A stretch of DNA of 64,000 nucleotides from Saururus chinensis (Eukaryota > Streptophyta > Magnoliopsida > Piperales > Saururaceae), in assembly GCA_035235625.1 (NCBI GenBank), contig CP141140.1, positions 58,733,152-58,797,151 on the forward strand. Reading direction: 5' to 3'. The notes beneath the pieces were generated by a model. It ran no database searches and was not told where the DNA came from. It saw only the letters and a program-made list of their open reading frames with translations. The position numbers and the translations under genes were made by a program. Of this stretch, positions 52,901-63,604 are shown one piece after another; position 1 is the first letter of the stretch; each line of letters starts with the position of its first letter.

Positions 52901-55900
52901 CACAGAATAGGATTTGCTTCGCAGTTAACGCTTCTTATAAATGCCTTCGAAATGTCATTTAGCGGTCAATTTTTGGAAGATTTTATATCAGGTTTGAAAT
53001 AATTACATGTGCCTAATCTTTATATGTTAGTGTTGCTATTGTTCATCTAGTTCTTCTTTATCCAATTAAACCATCAATAATATTTGTCGTGGCAGTTGAA
53101 AACCGAGGTTCTGAAACTGTGAAGTCTTCCACAGCTGTTCCTCCTCCTACTGTTCTTGATCGTGTTCTGAAAGATCTTTTCCAAGAAGGTCCTTTTTTGT
53201 TTTTTACTGTTTTCTCCTTTTACTCATGATTTTCTTCATCCATTGACATTCATGCATGAATAGATATAATTGTCATGCTATTCTCATTCTGCAGTGTGCT
53301 ACAACTGTTGTACTTACATATTTCAGGGAATGAAATTTCAAGTTACACAAAGGGTGAACATAAGAACTCACGTGCTATTAAGGGAGCACCATTGGAGTCT
53401 ATATTTGCCCAGTTTTGTTTGCATTCTCTTTGGTTTGGCAGTTGCAGTATACATGGTATGATTTGATGAGAGATACCAAAAGTTTATAAGTATTTTATGT
53501 TGATTTAAATTGTGACAGAAACTGTCAATTTATACACATGGAGGGCAAATTTATTTTTTTTGTTGGGGGGAGAGCATGCATTTTGATACAAACGACAAAG
53601 GCATCTTTCCATTGATGGAAAAGTTAATTTGACTACATTTTAATGTTATCTTAAGTCCAAAAAGGATAATAATTAGTGTTGTTTGGCAAATTAGTTATAT
53701 CTAATAAGCAAACAGCTAAAAAGTGTCAGAGCAATGGGACTCGTGAACAGGTAAAACATATTGCTGCCTTCTGAAATTTGATCTGACATTCTTGCGACCT
53801 TCATAATTGCCTTGTTCTCAAGTTCTAATTAAGACTATATGATTTTTTGAGAAACTATTGTTGACTTCTCATTTTGATAGTTTTATGTAGTAATAGATAA
53901 TTTAAATTTAGGGAGTCAAAATGGTCGAATGACTGAGCAGGCCATGTTGCTAACCCCATAAAAATGGATAAAATAAGTTGATGTAGTAGACATTATATAA
54001 AAAGAAGTATTATTTGTTTCATTTACCAATTCAACTATATTTTTCCCCTGCCCTTACCCTTCAAGGTCCCGATGTTTAATGTTGTTTCTTTACCCTGGTC
54101 TGTCCAGTTCAACACGAGAACCCATGCTCACTTCTCATTGCAACCAGGTGATGTTGTTACCAAAAAAAAAGACAAATGTTGTCGCAATGTGTTGCTTCTA
54201 AGGGATGCCCAACCCTTTCCTACTTATCATTTCACCCAGGTTATTGTGCAACATGTTGCTTCTGGGGAAGTATATGTGGTTTAAGATCCATAGATATTGA
54301 CAAAGTTTTTTGAGCCGGTTGTGAACCTGACGCAACCATCCTCCTTTACCTGGTCTTGGGACCAGTATTGTGAGACACATTGGTGAAGTTAGAACATGTA
54401 AACATCATGCAACAAAATTCATTGGGTCCCTCACTCAGCCAGTGCATGCGTAAAGCATTCTTTGTTTATATTAACTGCTTGTATTGATGGTCTCTTCTGG
54501 ATGTTTTCTCCTTTCATCATCAGCAATTGCACTCCTGTGGATCGAATTTGTACGAGAAGTTCGTTGGTACTGGGAGGAGTCACAACTATTACCAAGAATG
54601 CTATCCAACTGTGGTATTGATCTTTCTACATGTCTAATACACCAAAAACTACAAATGGTAATATTCTCATCTGTATTACATTTTGATTTTCTTAACGCTC
54701 ATTACCTCTCAAATATTAAGAAGCAAAAGAAAATTTGATAGGCAACTGATTTGGGCTCCCCTCCACACGTTTTTTTATAAGGGCTCCCCCGTTATTTTCA
54801 CCTGATCTGATGGACACTGATTGAATGTCTCAGTGGACCTTGCATGCTACATTAGCAAAAAAATAAAGGAGCACCCTTATTATCAAAATGTGGCCTCCAA
54901 ATCAGTGGAAATTTTGAAATTGTTAAGGGTGGGACATTTTTTAATTGATGTTAGCTTTTTAATTTCATGGATTCATTTTATTTTTCTTATAGCTATGTGC
55001 AAGTAGAAATGGTGTCAATCAAGGAAGCACGGATACGGATACAGGACATGGGTACAACAATATAGCAATTTTAGAAAAATCCAGATGCGATACAGGGGCT
55101 GTGCATGTATATAAATACTATTATATATATATTATTGGTATATTTTAAGTTAGTTCTTTCATTAAAAACTTAATTATAAATAGAAATGTAGCTATATGTC
55201 TAAAATGCCATTACAAATACCTCATTTTTGCAGAGAAAGTATACCACAAAGAGTAATATTGCTATAGAACAGTTCTACTTAGATCTTTTGAGCGGAAAAC
55301 ACATAGTTCTAAGTCATAGCATTTGTTTGATGTTTAACTTATTTAGAAAGGATTTAATCAAGTAATTTATAGTTGATGTATGATATCACAGGTAGGACAT
55401 GCATGCAGCTGTATCCGATATGGATTTGGATATGATACAGATTCGATACGGATACAGCGCATGTTTTGAAGTATCCGTGCTTCCTAGGTGTCAATACAAA
55501 TGATAACCTTGCTAAAATTATTTGAAGGATAGATTGCATGAGTTTTCTGGCTTTTCTAGAGTTTCCTGAAGCAATTTTGATTAGCTAGGGATGTTTTATG
55601 ATGTTTTTAGCTGGTTGTTCCATTATTAGTCTATAATTGTCTTTTATTTGGCTTTTGACATTGCAATTATTGATTAATTGGGAAATCTAGTCAAATTGGG
55701 TTTTTGAAAAAAATGAGAAAAACCTCGAAGTTCCCTTCTGAGCCTCGTATCTCCAATTTTTTCTCCTAAGATGAGCAAAATAATGCTAGCTTGTGATTTC
55801 TCTTATCATGCCTAATATGATACAATAGCTCCCACTGTAAGTAAAATTTCCTACAAATTAAAATTACGCAGCAGTTTCAATAATGTGGCTTATTTACTCT

Positions 55901-58900
55901 TGTTGCAAACAATGTACTAATATATGTCAATTATCTAGATATCGTCGTCTTTTCTCTGTTTGATATGCTGCTAAATGTTGATTTCAAGCAAATGCATATT
56001 TGATCTATTTTTTTAAATTTTCAGCTTGCTATATGTATTGCGAAAAAAGGGGTCGAAAATCGTGATTTACATGATAAGAAAGTTGACAGGTAAAATTAGG
56101 CAAGATTTCTTATTTTAAAAAGATTGGTGGCAATGGCAATGTCCGTGATTTTACAAATATGCTAACTGTGTTTGAATTGCTTCGAAGTTCTTTTTACTGT
56201 CATTATTAATTGTACAATCTGTTAGATTTATTATAGTTAAGAAGCATTCTTATTGTTAAGTTAATTACAGCTGCTAAAAACATTAAACATCATCAGATAG
56301 AGGCAGAAAAGAAAAACGGAAGAAAGAAAGTGTAGAAATGTTTTGCCTACACCTCTCGGCCCTTTATTTGAATCTGATATGATATTAGTTTTGCTGAGGA
56401 ACAAATCCAGCTTAAATCGGAGAGCTAGCACGTGTAAACTAGTAAAGATTTTCTAGGGTAAAAGGTTGCTTGCTGGTCAGTAACTTCAGGCACAAGTGAT
56501 GAAAATTTCCTTGAAACTCAATGTTACTAGTGTTTTTGGGTAGCACCAAGAGATGAAAAATCAACGCGTCTAGCCTGACCAGGCTCTGTGACTAGTACCC
56601 CGTGACCAGCCCACTAGGTCTCTGAACATAGTACATAAAGGTCAACTCGCCATCTCTGTGCAGCTGCCCTCTTATGTACCATGTTCAGAGACTTACGTGG
56701 GCTGGTCACATAGTTGGTCAGGAAAACATTTTCCGTAAAGAATTTCCCTGTATGTAGTTGAAGTTAAAAACATCACAAAGTTGTGCTATTAGAATATGGC
56801 AGTAATGAGCTGACTACAACTTGCACAATGCTGCAGCAGAAAAACTGAAATATAGTAATGGAAAAACTAGCCAGAGCTGCAGCTCACTACAGCTCTGGCT
56901 CCCTGGCCATCAGATCATGGCCAGACTCATGATCTGATGGTCAGGGAGCTCCAGCTCTAGTGAGCTAAAGCTCCGGCTAGACATCCTCATATAGTAAATT
57001 GAGGAAGATTAGAGAAGAAATAGTGAAGGAAGAGAAGCTGGAATAAGAAACATTGGATTTTATTGATAGACTGAGTGCTATGGTTTCCGTGAAATACTAT
57101 GTTTTGTACACACCTGATCCTAACAAGTACTCAATTTTGAATTTCCCACTACCTAAAGTAAAATCCAATTGAGAATACTCTAAAATGACAACCACTAACT
57201 AATTTGGGGAAAATAAAAATTAATCAGGGCATATCTAATTCTGATCAGCTTCCACCTATGTTACCCTAAAATTTGAAAACATTGAAATTGAAAGTCTGAT
57301 CCTAGCTAACCTCTTAAACTAATGTCAGGAAACTCTCTTATATTGCTTTACAGGCCAAATTACCAAATTACTTGTGTTTTTTTAAATTCCTGATATTGTG
57401 TAATCCAAAAGCTGTTATTAAATATTCCTCCAGTTGATTTCTTAAATTGTAAAATGGCAATCCATGCCTTCTTCTCCAAGAAAAGGTTTGAAGAGTTTTT
57501 AGGTGTTCAGTTGCCCTATAAATTTCCTCTTCAATATGTTCATGATGATGTACTACGTCAGCAAATCTGGAGTTTATAAAATAATTATCACACAATCATT
57601 TACACAGTTATGGTGCTTTGCACAACAACTAGGCCTTGGAGGAGGCAATGCCTCTTGTTCTTTCTTACTTAAGCTTGTTCATCCAACTGACATCTTTATC
57701 CTTTCTATTTTTTTCCATATTTATGTTAGACGAATTGTTGAAATGGTACTAAAACTAGGTACAGTTGCCAAAATATTTAACTTGCTGAACAGATTAGGCA
57801 TTTGCTTGAATTTATCATTTCAGTGTCAATAGAATTATATAGTTGATATGATTTTATAGTTCTTTCCATCTGTTTTATTAAAAACATGAATATAATGTGT
57901 GAAGTAATGCAATTTCTTACATTTGAAATTTTTTTTTTTGGTTTTTTTCCAACAGGTGTATATTTATAAGACTTTATTTAGATATATGTTAGCTGCGGTT
58001 AATGTTACTCCAAGGCTATTTTATGCTGAAGAAATACATTATAGAATTTTCGTACTATCATTTAGATTCTGATAAATGATGATAGATTTTTCTTACTTTG
58101 TTTTGCTCATTAAAAGGCCTTAGTTTATCTAAACTTGTCTGTTTTCACATTCAAATTGTGCAAGGCCTGAAAGTGAAAAGTTGTTAGTGCAAGAGAGGAG
58201 GGGCTCTGCTCGTCTTGCCGGAAGCATGATGCTTTTGAATTCTCATGAGAGGATGCATGTTCCTCATACTCAGGTCTGGATTTAATGCATGAATTCTAAT
58301 TCTTTTTTCTATGTATTGTTCATGTTTTAGGTTGCACACTTTTTGAGATTTTTGTAGGATGCGCTGATTATGACTGAAGATATGCACGAAGAAAGGATGC
58401 ATGCACTTGAAGCTTTTGGCAGTACATACGTAAGCTTGCTATGATGCATCATAAAAAATTTATTTGTTTGTACAGCTAGACTTTATATGATAGTAAAAGG
58501 TTTTCCAATTAAAATTCATTATGTTACTCTCACAAATAATCTACATCAGAGTTGCATTTCAAGTTATTTGGTTTGTTTTTCCTGTCATTTTGCCGTTGTA
58601 CAAAGAGTATCCTTTTGCTCACTTGATTGAGATTTGGCTGTTTATGTTTCATTCTTGGTCTTATTAGGTTTTAAATAATTTTGATAAAAATTTTGGCTAA
58701 ATTCTGACCGAAATTTTTGGTAACAAAATTTATGTTCTCCATAAAAAGTTATGGTATGTCCAACATGTGTTACCCTTGTGGTTTAACCCAGACATATCAA
58801 AGTGTCCTTGGTGCAGACCGGGTGCTTGAATCTCCCTGTTGGTTTCTGAATAGCTAGTAATATGCAAAAGGGGGGAAAATGTTATTTGCTAGAATTGTGT

Positions 58901-60814
58901 AAAAAATGCAGAAAATGAGTATCAATATTTTTCCTGCAATTATTGGCTTTGCTGGAAACCATGTATGATGTTGGTCCTGGTGGTAAGGTCATCTGAAATG
59001 AACCTTGCCATTACTATTTTCATGCACCGATACATAGTCACTTTGATAACAGCAGGTGCTCTTTGTTCCATTGATTAATTACAGAAAGCAGTAAATAAAA
59101 GTGAGAATTAGAAGAAAGAATTATAGGATTGATGTAGAAGTGAGATCATGCTGAATTACAATTGTGTACTCCCTCTCCTTATACATAATAATGCAAATCC
59201 GCCTCAAGCTTTCCTACTTCGGTCAAAAAATTGTGATTCAGGGAATTCCTAGTAATCAGAAACCCACTTCCTTCTAATTCCTAGTCCTTTTCTATAAGTT
59301 TTTCTCAAAATAGAGAAGCATTCCTAAATTAAAGACATCCTCTCTAAGAAATTTATTCCCTGTTTAAGGAAAGGTACCTGTTTTGTAATCAGAAACCCAC
59401 TTCCTTCTAATTCCTAGTCCTTTTCTATAAGTTTTTCTCAAAATAGAGAAGCATTCCTAAATTAAAGACATCCTCTCTAAGAAATTTATTCCCTGTTTAA
59501 GGAAAGGTACCTGTTTGAATTAACGGAAAAAAATTTACGTGCCTAGAAATTTATGGACATGTCAGAGAACTATGGCACTGTCCCTTGTAATGTGTAGAAA
59601 TTCTATTTCTGTATTCCTCTTCTTTATTTCCTTCTTCTAGAATCTTCCTAGTAGTACATCATATGCAGCTTGTTTCAAAATACTTTTTCACTCATAAAAA
59701 GCATGGTTGAAGCTTTCTCATTCTCATCGTAGGAAATCAAGATCCAATCACAATGTTCGGTCTGCAACTTTGCATAAACAACTAAGCATGTGCAGCAGCA
59801 GGTTCTGAAGACATGCGTAGTTGTTTATTTTGGCAGAAGTTGCTGCCCATCTCGGTGAAATCTCGACAGGGGTGGGGTGGGAGTGGGGGGTGGAAGGGGG
59901 AATACATTTCCCCCTCTTGATTCTTGGTTTTCTAACCAAGTCCAAAATCTTGCAAAATTGCAATTGGGATCCTCTTTTGATTTCATTTGTGGGCACGTTC
60001 TGATGGTTAAACCAAGAGCTGAGGTGAGGGCAGCTTACTGAGCTCACTCCAGCATTTCTCTCTCTCTCTCTCTCTCATGTGTAGGAAAATGTAAGCGTAA
60101 TGTTAACCGTATGCTACAACAGCATTTTCTCTTTGAATTAGTCTCTTTTGAGGATTGAGGTAGCTGCTTTATTGAGTTCTATAATGTAATTATTGTCCTT
60201 TTCATCCAGGATAGAATGCTGAATTTTTTCTTTTGTTATATGCAGAACTTTTCTGCTCATTTAGAGAAAGACGTACTGTCTTCAGGTAATTGCACTCTAG
60301 TTTTTTCTCTTATTTTGTTTACTCTTTTTTTCTTTTCGGATATATTTAGTGCTTACTTTACTACACATGCTGATAATTAATGCAATGAAGTTGCATCAAT
60401 TGTTTGAATACATCAATAATTACATGTAACTTAATAATGGGCTTCAGCATTTCAATGATTGCCACGTTACTTTATGGTAGCTATTAAGGGTCAGTTCTGT
60501 TCTGTAATGAAAAACATAATTAGCTTTTGTTTTTGTGGACAGATATGTCAGCGTTTAAAGCAGCAAACCCTTTGGCATCTTTTGAAGATTTTATCCGGTG
60601 GCACTCACCTGGTGATTGGGAGTATGAGGAAAAACCTAAAACAGGAGACGATGGAGTTCAAAGATTGAATCCTGATGATTGGCCACCTCGAGGGAGATTG
60701 TCACAGAGGATGTCTGAAGGTGGCAATTCATGGCGCCAAATATGGAACAGCTCTCCTGCTTTGCCAGTCTCTGAGCAAAAGCCTCTTTTTGATCCAAATC
60801 GAGAAGGAGAAAAG
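37908..60814 (+). CDS. RAB3GAP1: Rab3 GTPase-activating protein catalytic subunit (18 exons, 3' end outside window)
   Basis: RAB3GAP1 with RAB3GAP2 forms a cytosolic/ER-associated complex that stimulates GTP hydrolysis by Rab3 and, in animals, activates Rab18. Plant orthologues are little studied (family knowledge). Exons: 37908-37991, 39003-39046, 39131-39194, 42049-42163, 42283-42350, 42992-43089, 44963-45134, 45416-45635, 45849-45975, 52882-52991, 53096-53188, 53327-53455, 54524-54657, 56025-56089, 58165-58273, 58358-58429, 60246-60285, 60543-60814. All have GT/AG borders and join in frame to 672 codons with no stop. Landmarks: FDDFTLASSWERFISEIEA (about 31-49), PALVPVHDPSRKAYIGIQNL, WDDDCPWTEWYSAEDPLK, ALLWIEFVREVRWYWEESQ, and DMSAFKAANPLASFEDFIRW at about 582, the start of the conserved Rab3GAP catalytic domain. 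The visible part ends DPNREGEK at the exon 18 donor. The start is the first ATG, followed by an acidic low-complexity stretch. Intron 9 (6.9 kb) holds gypsy and MITE insertions. Confidence 0.95.
41767..42024. repeat. Direct duplication just upstream of Rab3GAP exon 4
   Basis: A block of about 65 bp, TTGACTGTGTAAAGAATATA through AAGTGATGTTATGACTAC (41767-41832), recurs at 41957-42024 with small changes. The second copy ends about 25 bp before exon 4. The spacer is rich in GGCTCA/TGAGCC inverted words. Confidence 0.65.
43636..43696. repeat. MITE-like hairpin
   Basis: Arms of about 29 bp (AGCTCCATTTGGTTTTTCAA and its mirror ending AACCAAATGGAGCT) with a 3-base loop, in intron 6. GGGACGGGGGAG follows near 43749, and the AGCTCCATTTGG word recurs in the Stowaway MITE at 48189, so the two are likely related. 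Confidence 0.7.
45976..48186. other. Rab3GAP intron 9, first part
   Basis: AT-rich. Around 46530-46740 an LTR-like tail is suggested (GTAAGCCTATTTAAAGAG then GAATGAATGTAGC), but its borders are unclear. A CCCTCC/CCCTCA hexamer run lies at 47371-47410. A diverged tandem duplication of about 75 bp lies at 47617-47760 (GTGTTGTGTAGTTTACTA versus GTGTTGTGTAGTATACTA). No exon found. Confidence 0.45.
48189..48389. mobile_element. Stowaway MITE with TA target duplication
   Basis: Begins CTCCCTCCGTCCTAAATTAA and ends GGACGGAGGGAG, the classical Stowaway (Tc1/mariner) terminal inverted repeat. TA lies on both sides (48187-48188 and 48390-48391). It is 201 bp and noncoding, in intron 9 of Rab3GAP. Confidence 0.92.
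48392..49339. other. Rab3GAP intron 9, middle part
   Basis: 48540-48740 is dense in CAGC/GCTGCATGCATGCAG words forming local palindromes. 48750-48825 holds two copies of TTTTTTATTGGAAAGTGG. 49060-49330 could be LTR sequence of the adjoining gypsy fossil. No exon or intact gene. Confidence 0.4.
49340..50845 (-). mobile_element. Ty3/gypsy fossil: gag and protease part
   Basis: On the minus strand, gag-like sequence (about 50840-49830, LTFPMFTNDEPDEWVLHARH corresponds to the F-G--P--W---ERYF block of gypsy gag) is followed by a retropepsin region (about 49720-49380, LANTGSTHSFIN; DFYLPLKGTDVVLGIDWLRAL). No reverse transcriptase or integrase follows, so it is a partial element. Broken, with several interruptions. 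It lies antisense in Rab3GAP intron 9. Confidence 0.85.
50870..52270 (+). mobile_element. LTR-like region with promoter, family unassigned
   Basis: CTATAAATAGGGGGAGGG at 50934-50951 looks like a strong LTR TATA box. A leader-like region, a minisatellite and AT-rich sequence follow. It abuts the gypsy gag fragment and could be part of the same nest. Borders are not defined. Confidence 0.4.
51134..51347. repeat. Degenerate minisatellite, about 4 units of 45-58 bp
   Basis: Repeats of the pattern AAAGTCCCAAGGGAGAGGGG, then a CACCACCTCCAA-like part, then CTCAAGGAGA, with length variation between units. Visible directly. Confidence 0.65.
52547..52616. repeat. 35-bp tandem duplication
   Basis: Two nearly identical units starting CATGCTTATATTTGGTTATA, in intron 9 about 265 bp before exon 10. 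Confidence 0.85.
55022..55485. repeat. Foldback/MITE-like element with 15-bp inverted ends
   Basis: Begins AGGAAGCACGGATAC and ends with its reverse complement GTATCCGTGCTTCCT. GGATACGGATACAG-type words recur near both ends. It is 464 bp and noncoding, in intron 13 of Rab3GAP. Confidence 0.7.
56575..56721. repeat. Long hairpin, about 147 bp
   Basis: The left arm runs from CTGACCAGGCTCTGTGACTA to CTGAACATAGTACATAA (56575-56638). The right arm runs from TTATGTACCATGTTCAGAGA to GTTGGTCAG (56672-56721). Pairing is near-complete apart from a small bulge. Intron 14 of Rab3GAP. Confidence 0.8.
56867..56980. repeat. Nested hairpin, 114 bp
   Basis: Arms of about 53 bp (56867-56919 and 56928-56980), starting CTAGCCAGAGCTGCAGCTCA and ending GAGCTAAAGCTCCGGCTAG. 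The left arm itself contains a smaller palindrome, CCAGAGCTG...CAGCTCTGG. Related at its tip to the hairpin at 36675-36739. Confidence 0.85.
59252..59516. repeat. Near-perfect 133-bp tandem duplication
   Basis: The unit starting GTAATCAGAAACCCACTTCC occurs at 59252 and again at 59385. The two copies look identical over about 131 bases up to AAGGTACCTGTTT. It lies in intron 16 of Rab3GAP. Near identity means it is recent or an assembly duplication. Confidence 0.92.
60057..60078. repeat. (CT)n microsatellite
   Basis: About 11 CT units in intron 16, upstream of exon 17. Confidence 0.9.
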
Positions 60815-63290
60815 GTATCTATATGTTGATGTCTTGTCGTGTGAACCATTCTAGCTGCTTATGCTTCTACTTCCTACATGTGCTGTGGTGTATTTTACTT
60901 AAATTGGTCTAGAATCATTGAAGGATAGCTTCAAATTAATATAGTTGTAGATGGCCTCATACTGGCCTGTCACCAAAACTATCCCATATCCATCCTACCT
61001 TGGGTGGGGTTGTGAGTGGGTAATTTGGTTCCCCTCCTTGAACCGTATACACAAGGTGAAAGTAGTTCACAGGGTGTTAATGGAGTTTATGTATATGGTT
61101 TAGTGAGATTATAGGGAAATTACCTGGGTTTATGTAGGAATTGAAGTCACAGGTTAGTGAGGCCGGTGTGAAACTGCTAGGAATTGCAGAGAGGGGGATA
61201 ATCTAGACTCAGAGATAAAAAAAGAGAAAGAGGGTAGAAAGAGAAGAGAAGAAGGGAGCACTGCAGGAGGACAGACAAACAGAGAAGAGAGGGGAAGAGG
61301 AAAACAGGGGTTGGTTGGTGGGGGGGGGGGGGGGTGGTGTGGATATAGAGGATAAAGAAAATTAAGGACTATGAGGAAAGTTTAAGTCTGAATAAACTTT
61401 AAAGAATGTAATATAGGGAAGGAGAGGTAGAGGGAGGGAGGGAGCTTAATAGCTAATTTTGTTTGGTAAGAGTTTTATCTTATGCTTTGAAAATAGAGAT
61501 AATGACTTCTTATTCCAGCTTGAGAATTTCGTAGCTGTGAAGAGGATCGTTCATGATCCTACCCTTTAGATTTTAAGGATTTTTTAAAATTTATAACATG
61601 AGTGGACAATGTCATATTACTTGAGATATATCAAACAAATTAGCTATTAAGCTCCATCAACAATATGTATTGGACAATTCCATCACTTGCAATGTGGTAG
61701 AGGGGGGCGAGTATGGTAATACTCAATAGGGGAGTTTCGCCTTGACCGTATATAAGTATTTCATATAGAAATCTAGATGAATCAATATAAGCTGGTGCAG
61801 ATATTAATATTATGATATGATTGTGAAGATGAATAACTGTAATGATAATCATTCAAAATCATTTTTTGGTAGACCAACTCATTCATAACCCTTTAGGTAG
61901 ATTCTGTCACTCATCATTGTAGGTGCAATAAATCTTTGGAATGAATACGCAAATATCAGGACAACACCCTAATGACCGGTGTTGCATGATGATAGAACAA
62001 AAAGGATTGAACAAATTATTAAAATATAGGGTAGTGCAATGCAAGTTGGAAATTCATGGGCCAAACAAGTTGCAAGTGCCCATGGTATACATATGGAAAT
62101 GGCAAACTCTAGAGCACATTAGAAGCCAGACATAAATAGCTAAGATGAATGGCAGATTTAGGTCCTCTATGACTCTGGCACACACTAGAGGCCAGAACCT
62201 TATGCACTAAGATGTAGGGCAAATCTATATTATTGCTGTCTTGGGAGCACATTAGAGGCTGGTCCCCTACTCCTTAAGGTCAAAGGAAGATCTATAGCCT
62301 CTGCACTGTCTGTGGGGGTGGCCAGGCTAATTCTGCCCCCAGGGAGTCTGCCACTGACCTGGTATATCTGGCAATGTCATGCCTTGTCTCAAAGCGTGCC
62401 TCCACCTAGGTTCTGCAGATAATACCCGACAATGTCTTTGGTCTTCTGGATCCTACTATGTGATTGGTCCTTGCCCAAGAGAGAGGCACAACACACCCCT
62501 TGATCTGTGGGTATCATGGAAGACCCATTTACCACCAACCACCAGTATCCATGAGGAAGGTGGTGTCCACGTTTCTAAAACCCATGACTGATCTTGATGC
62601 ATTGCGATCTCCAGGGTGACGGGATTGTTATAGCGGCACACTCCCAAATGGGAGATGGTGTTCAATGTGTTAGCTTGTGGTTGTTCTCAAGACTTCTGAT
62701 TTACTTCTGTTTTATTCTTATTTAGAGTGTAATTTGGGCTTCTCAAATGTTAACAGAACAAAGGAAAAACAGAGCATCAATTTGAGAGAAATATAAGCAT
62801 AGGATTGTAAACTCAGATGCTTTGTGGGGGATTTCCTGACTCTTCAAAATAGGATTTTAATGTTTACACTGACGGAAATGTGTACATTATTACCATATTG
62901 CAAATGAACTTTCCGAAGAAAAATAAAAGATGAACTTGTGATGCTGTGATCATGACCATAAGAGGAAAGTGTAAGGTGTGATCTTTTCAAGTCAAATCAA
63001 ATTCAGAGAAGACTGCAGGCTACAATGAATTGTGCTTATAGTACCATGTTGACTTACAAATCATGCATAAACTGAATCTGCATATGCTACCCCAAATTCC
63101 TAGTGGTGGTCGCTGAGAAGAGGATGAATCATTGTACAAAGGAATAAAGTGAGTATTGCTTAATAAGGAGAAGAGCTTTTGAAAAAGACAGAGCAGTCCC
63201 ATCAGTTGAGTGGATGAGGAGAGGACGTGTACAATAAATCAATCATCATTTACTGGATTTCCCTGTTAGCGTACACTCAGATGATACTAC
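60815..63290. other. Rab3GAP intron 18, no further exon found
   Basis: The next expected sequence of the family (a stretch resembling LHYLETLRPHQLLEQM) is not present on the plus strand here. 61170-61460 is strongly purine-rich and holds G15 at 61320-61334. About 62110-62290 shows three diverged copies of an AGCACATTAGAGGCC-like word. Reading frames near 62380-62660 match nothing. Confidence 0.5.
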
Positions 63291-63567
63291 TGTTGGATAA
63301 ATCTGTTGTTTGTCTCTACATCTGTCTATTTGGGCCGGTCTGGTTGAAATGCATTGTTGAGTCATTCCTTCAGCTTGAGTTTTTGAGGCAACTTTGTTTT
63401 GAACATGGTATCAAAGCTTAGAGATCCTAGGTTTTATTCCCACCCCTACTCTATATATTCTATGCACATGCAAGCACATGCATCTGTTAAATTGTGCTTG
63501 GCCCATGCAGGGGGTTGTTGGATATATTTGTTTGCTTGTCTCTTTTGTTTGGGCTGGTCTGGGCTTC
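63291..63567 (+). mobile_element. TRIM-like miniature LTR element, 3' LTR partial
   Basis: The LTR at 63291-63405 (TGTTGGATAAATCTG ... TTTTGAACA) is followed directly by TGGTATCAAAGCTTAGAG, a near match to the initiator-Met tRNA primer site. After about 110 bases comes a purine-rich CATGCAGGGGGT, and then at 63516 a second LTR copy begins (TGTTGGATATATTTG ... GGGCTGGTCTGGG) and is soon lost. No coding region. This is the layout of a terminal-repeat retrotransposon in miniature. Fossil. Confidence 0.6.
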
Positions 63568-63604
63568 GCATACAAGGTTAGGCTTCGTATAGATGGAATT
63601 TCAG

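Noticed and set aside
57368-57832. Frames of 75 and 109 codons in Rab3GAP intron 14
   Set aside because: No homology I recognise, opposite strands overlap, and the flanking sequence resembles repeat debris.
62379-62665. Frames of about 70 codons on both strands
   Set aside because: No recognisable motif, inside intron 18, next to diverged repeats.
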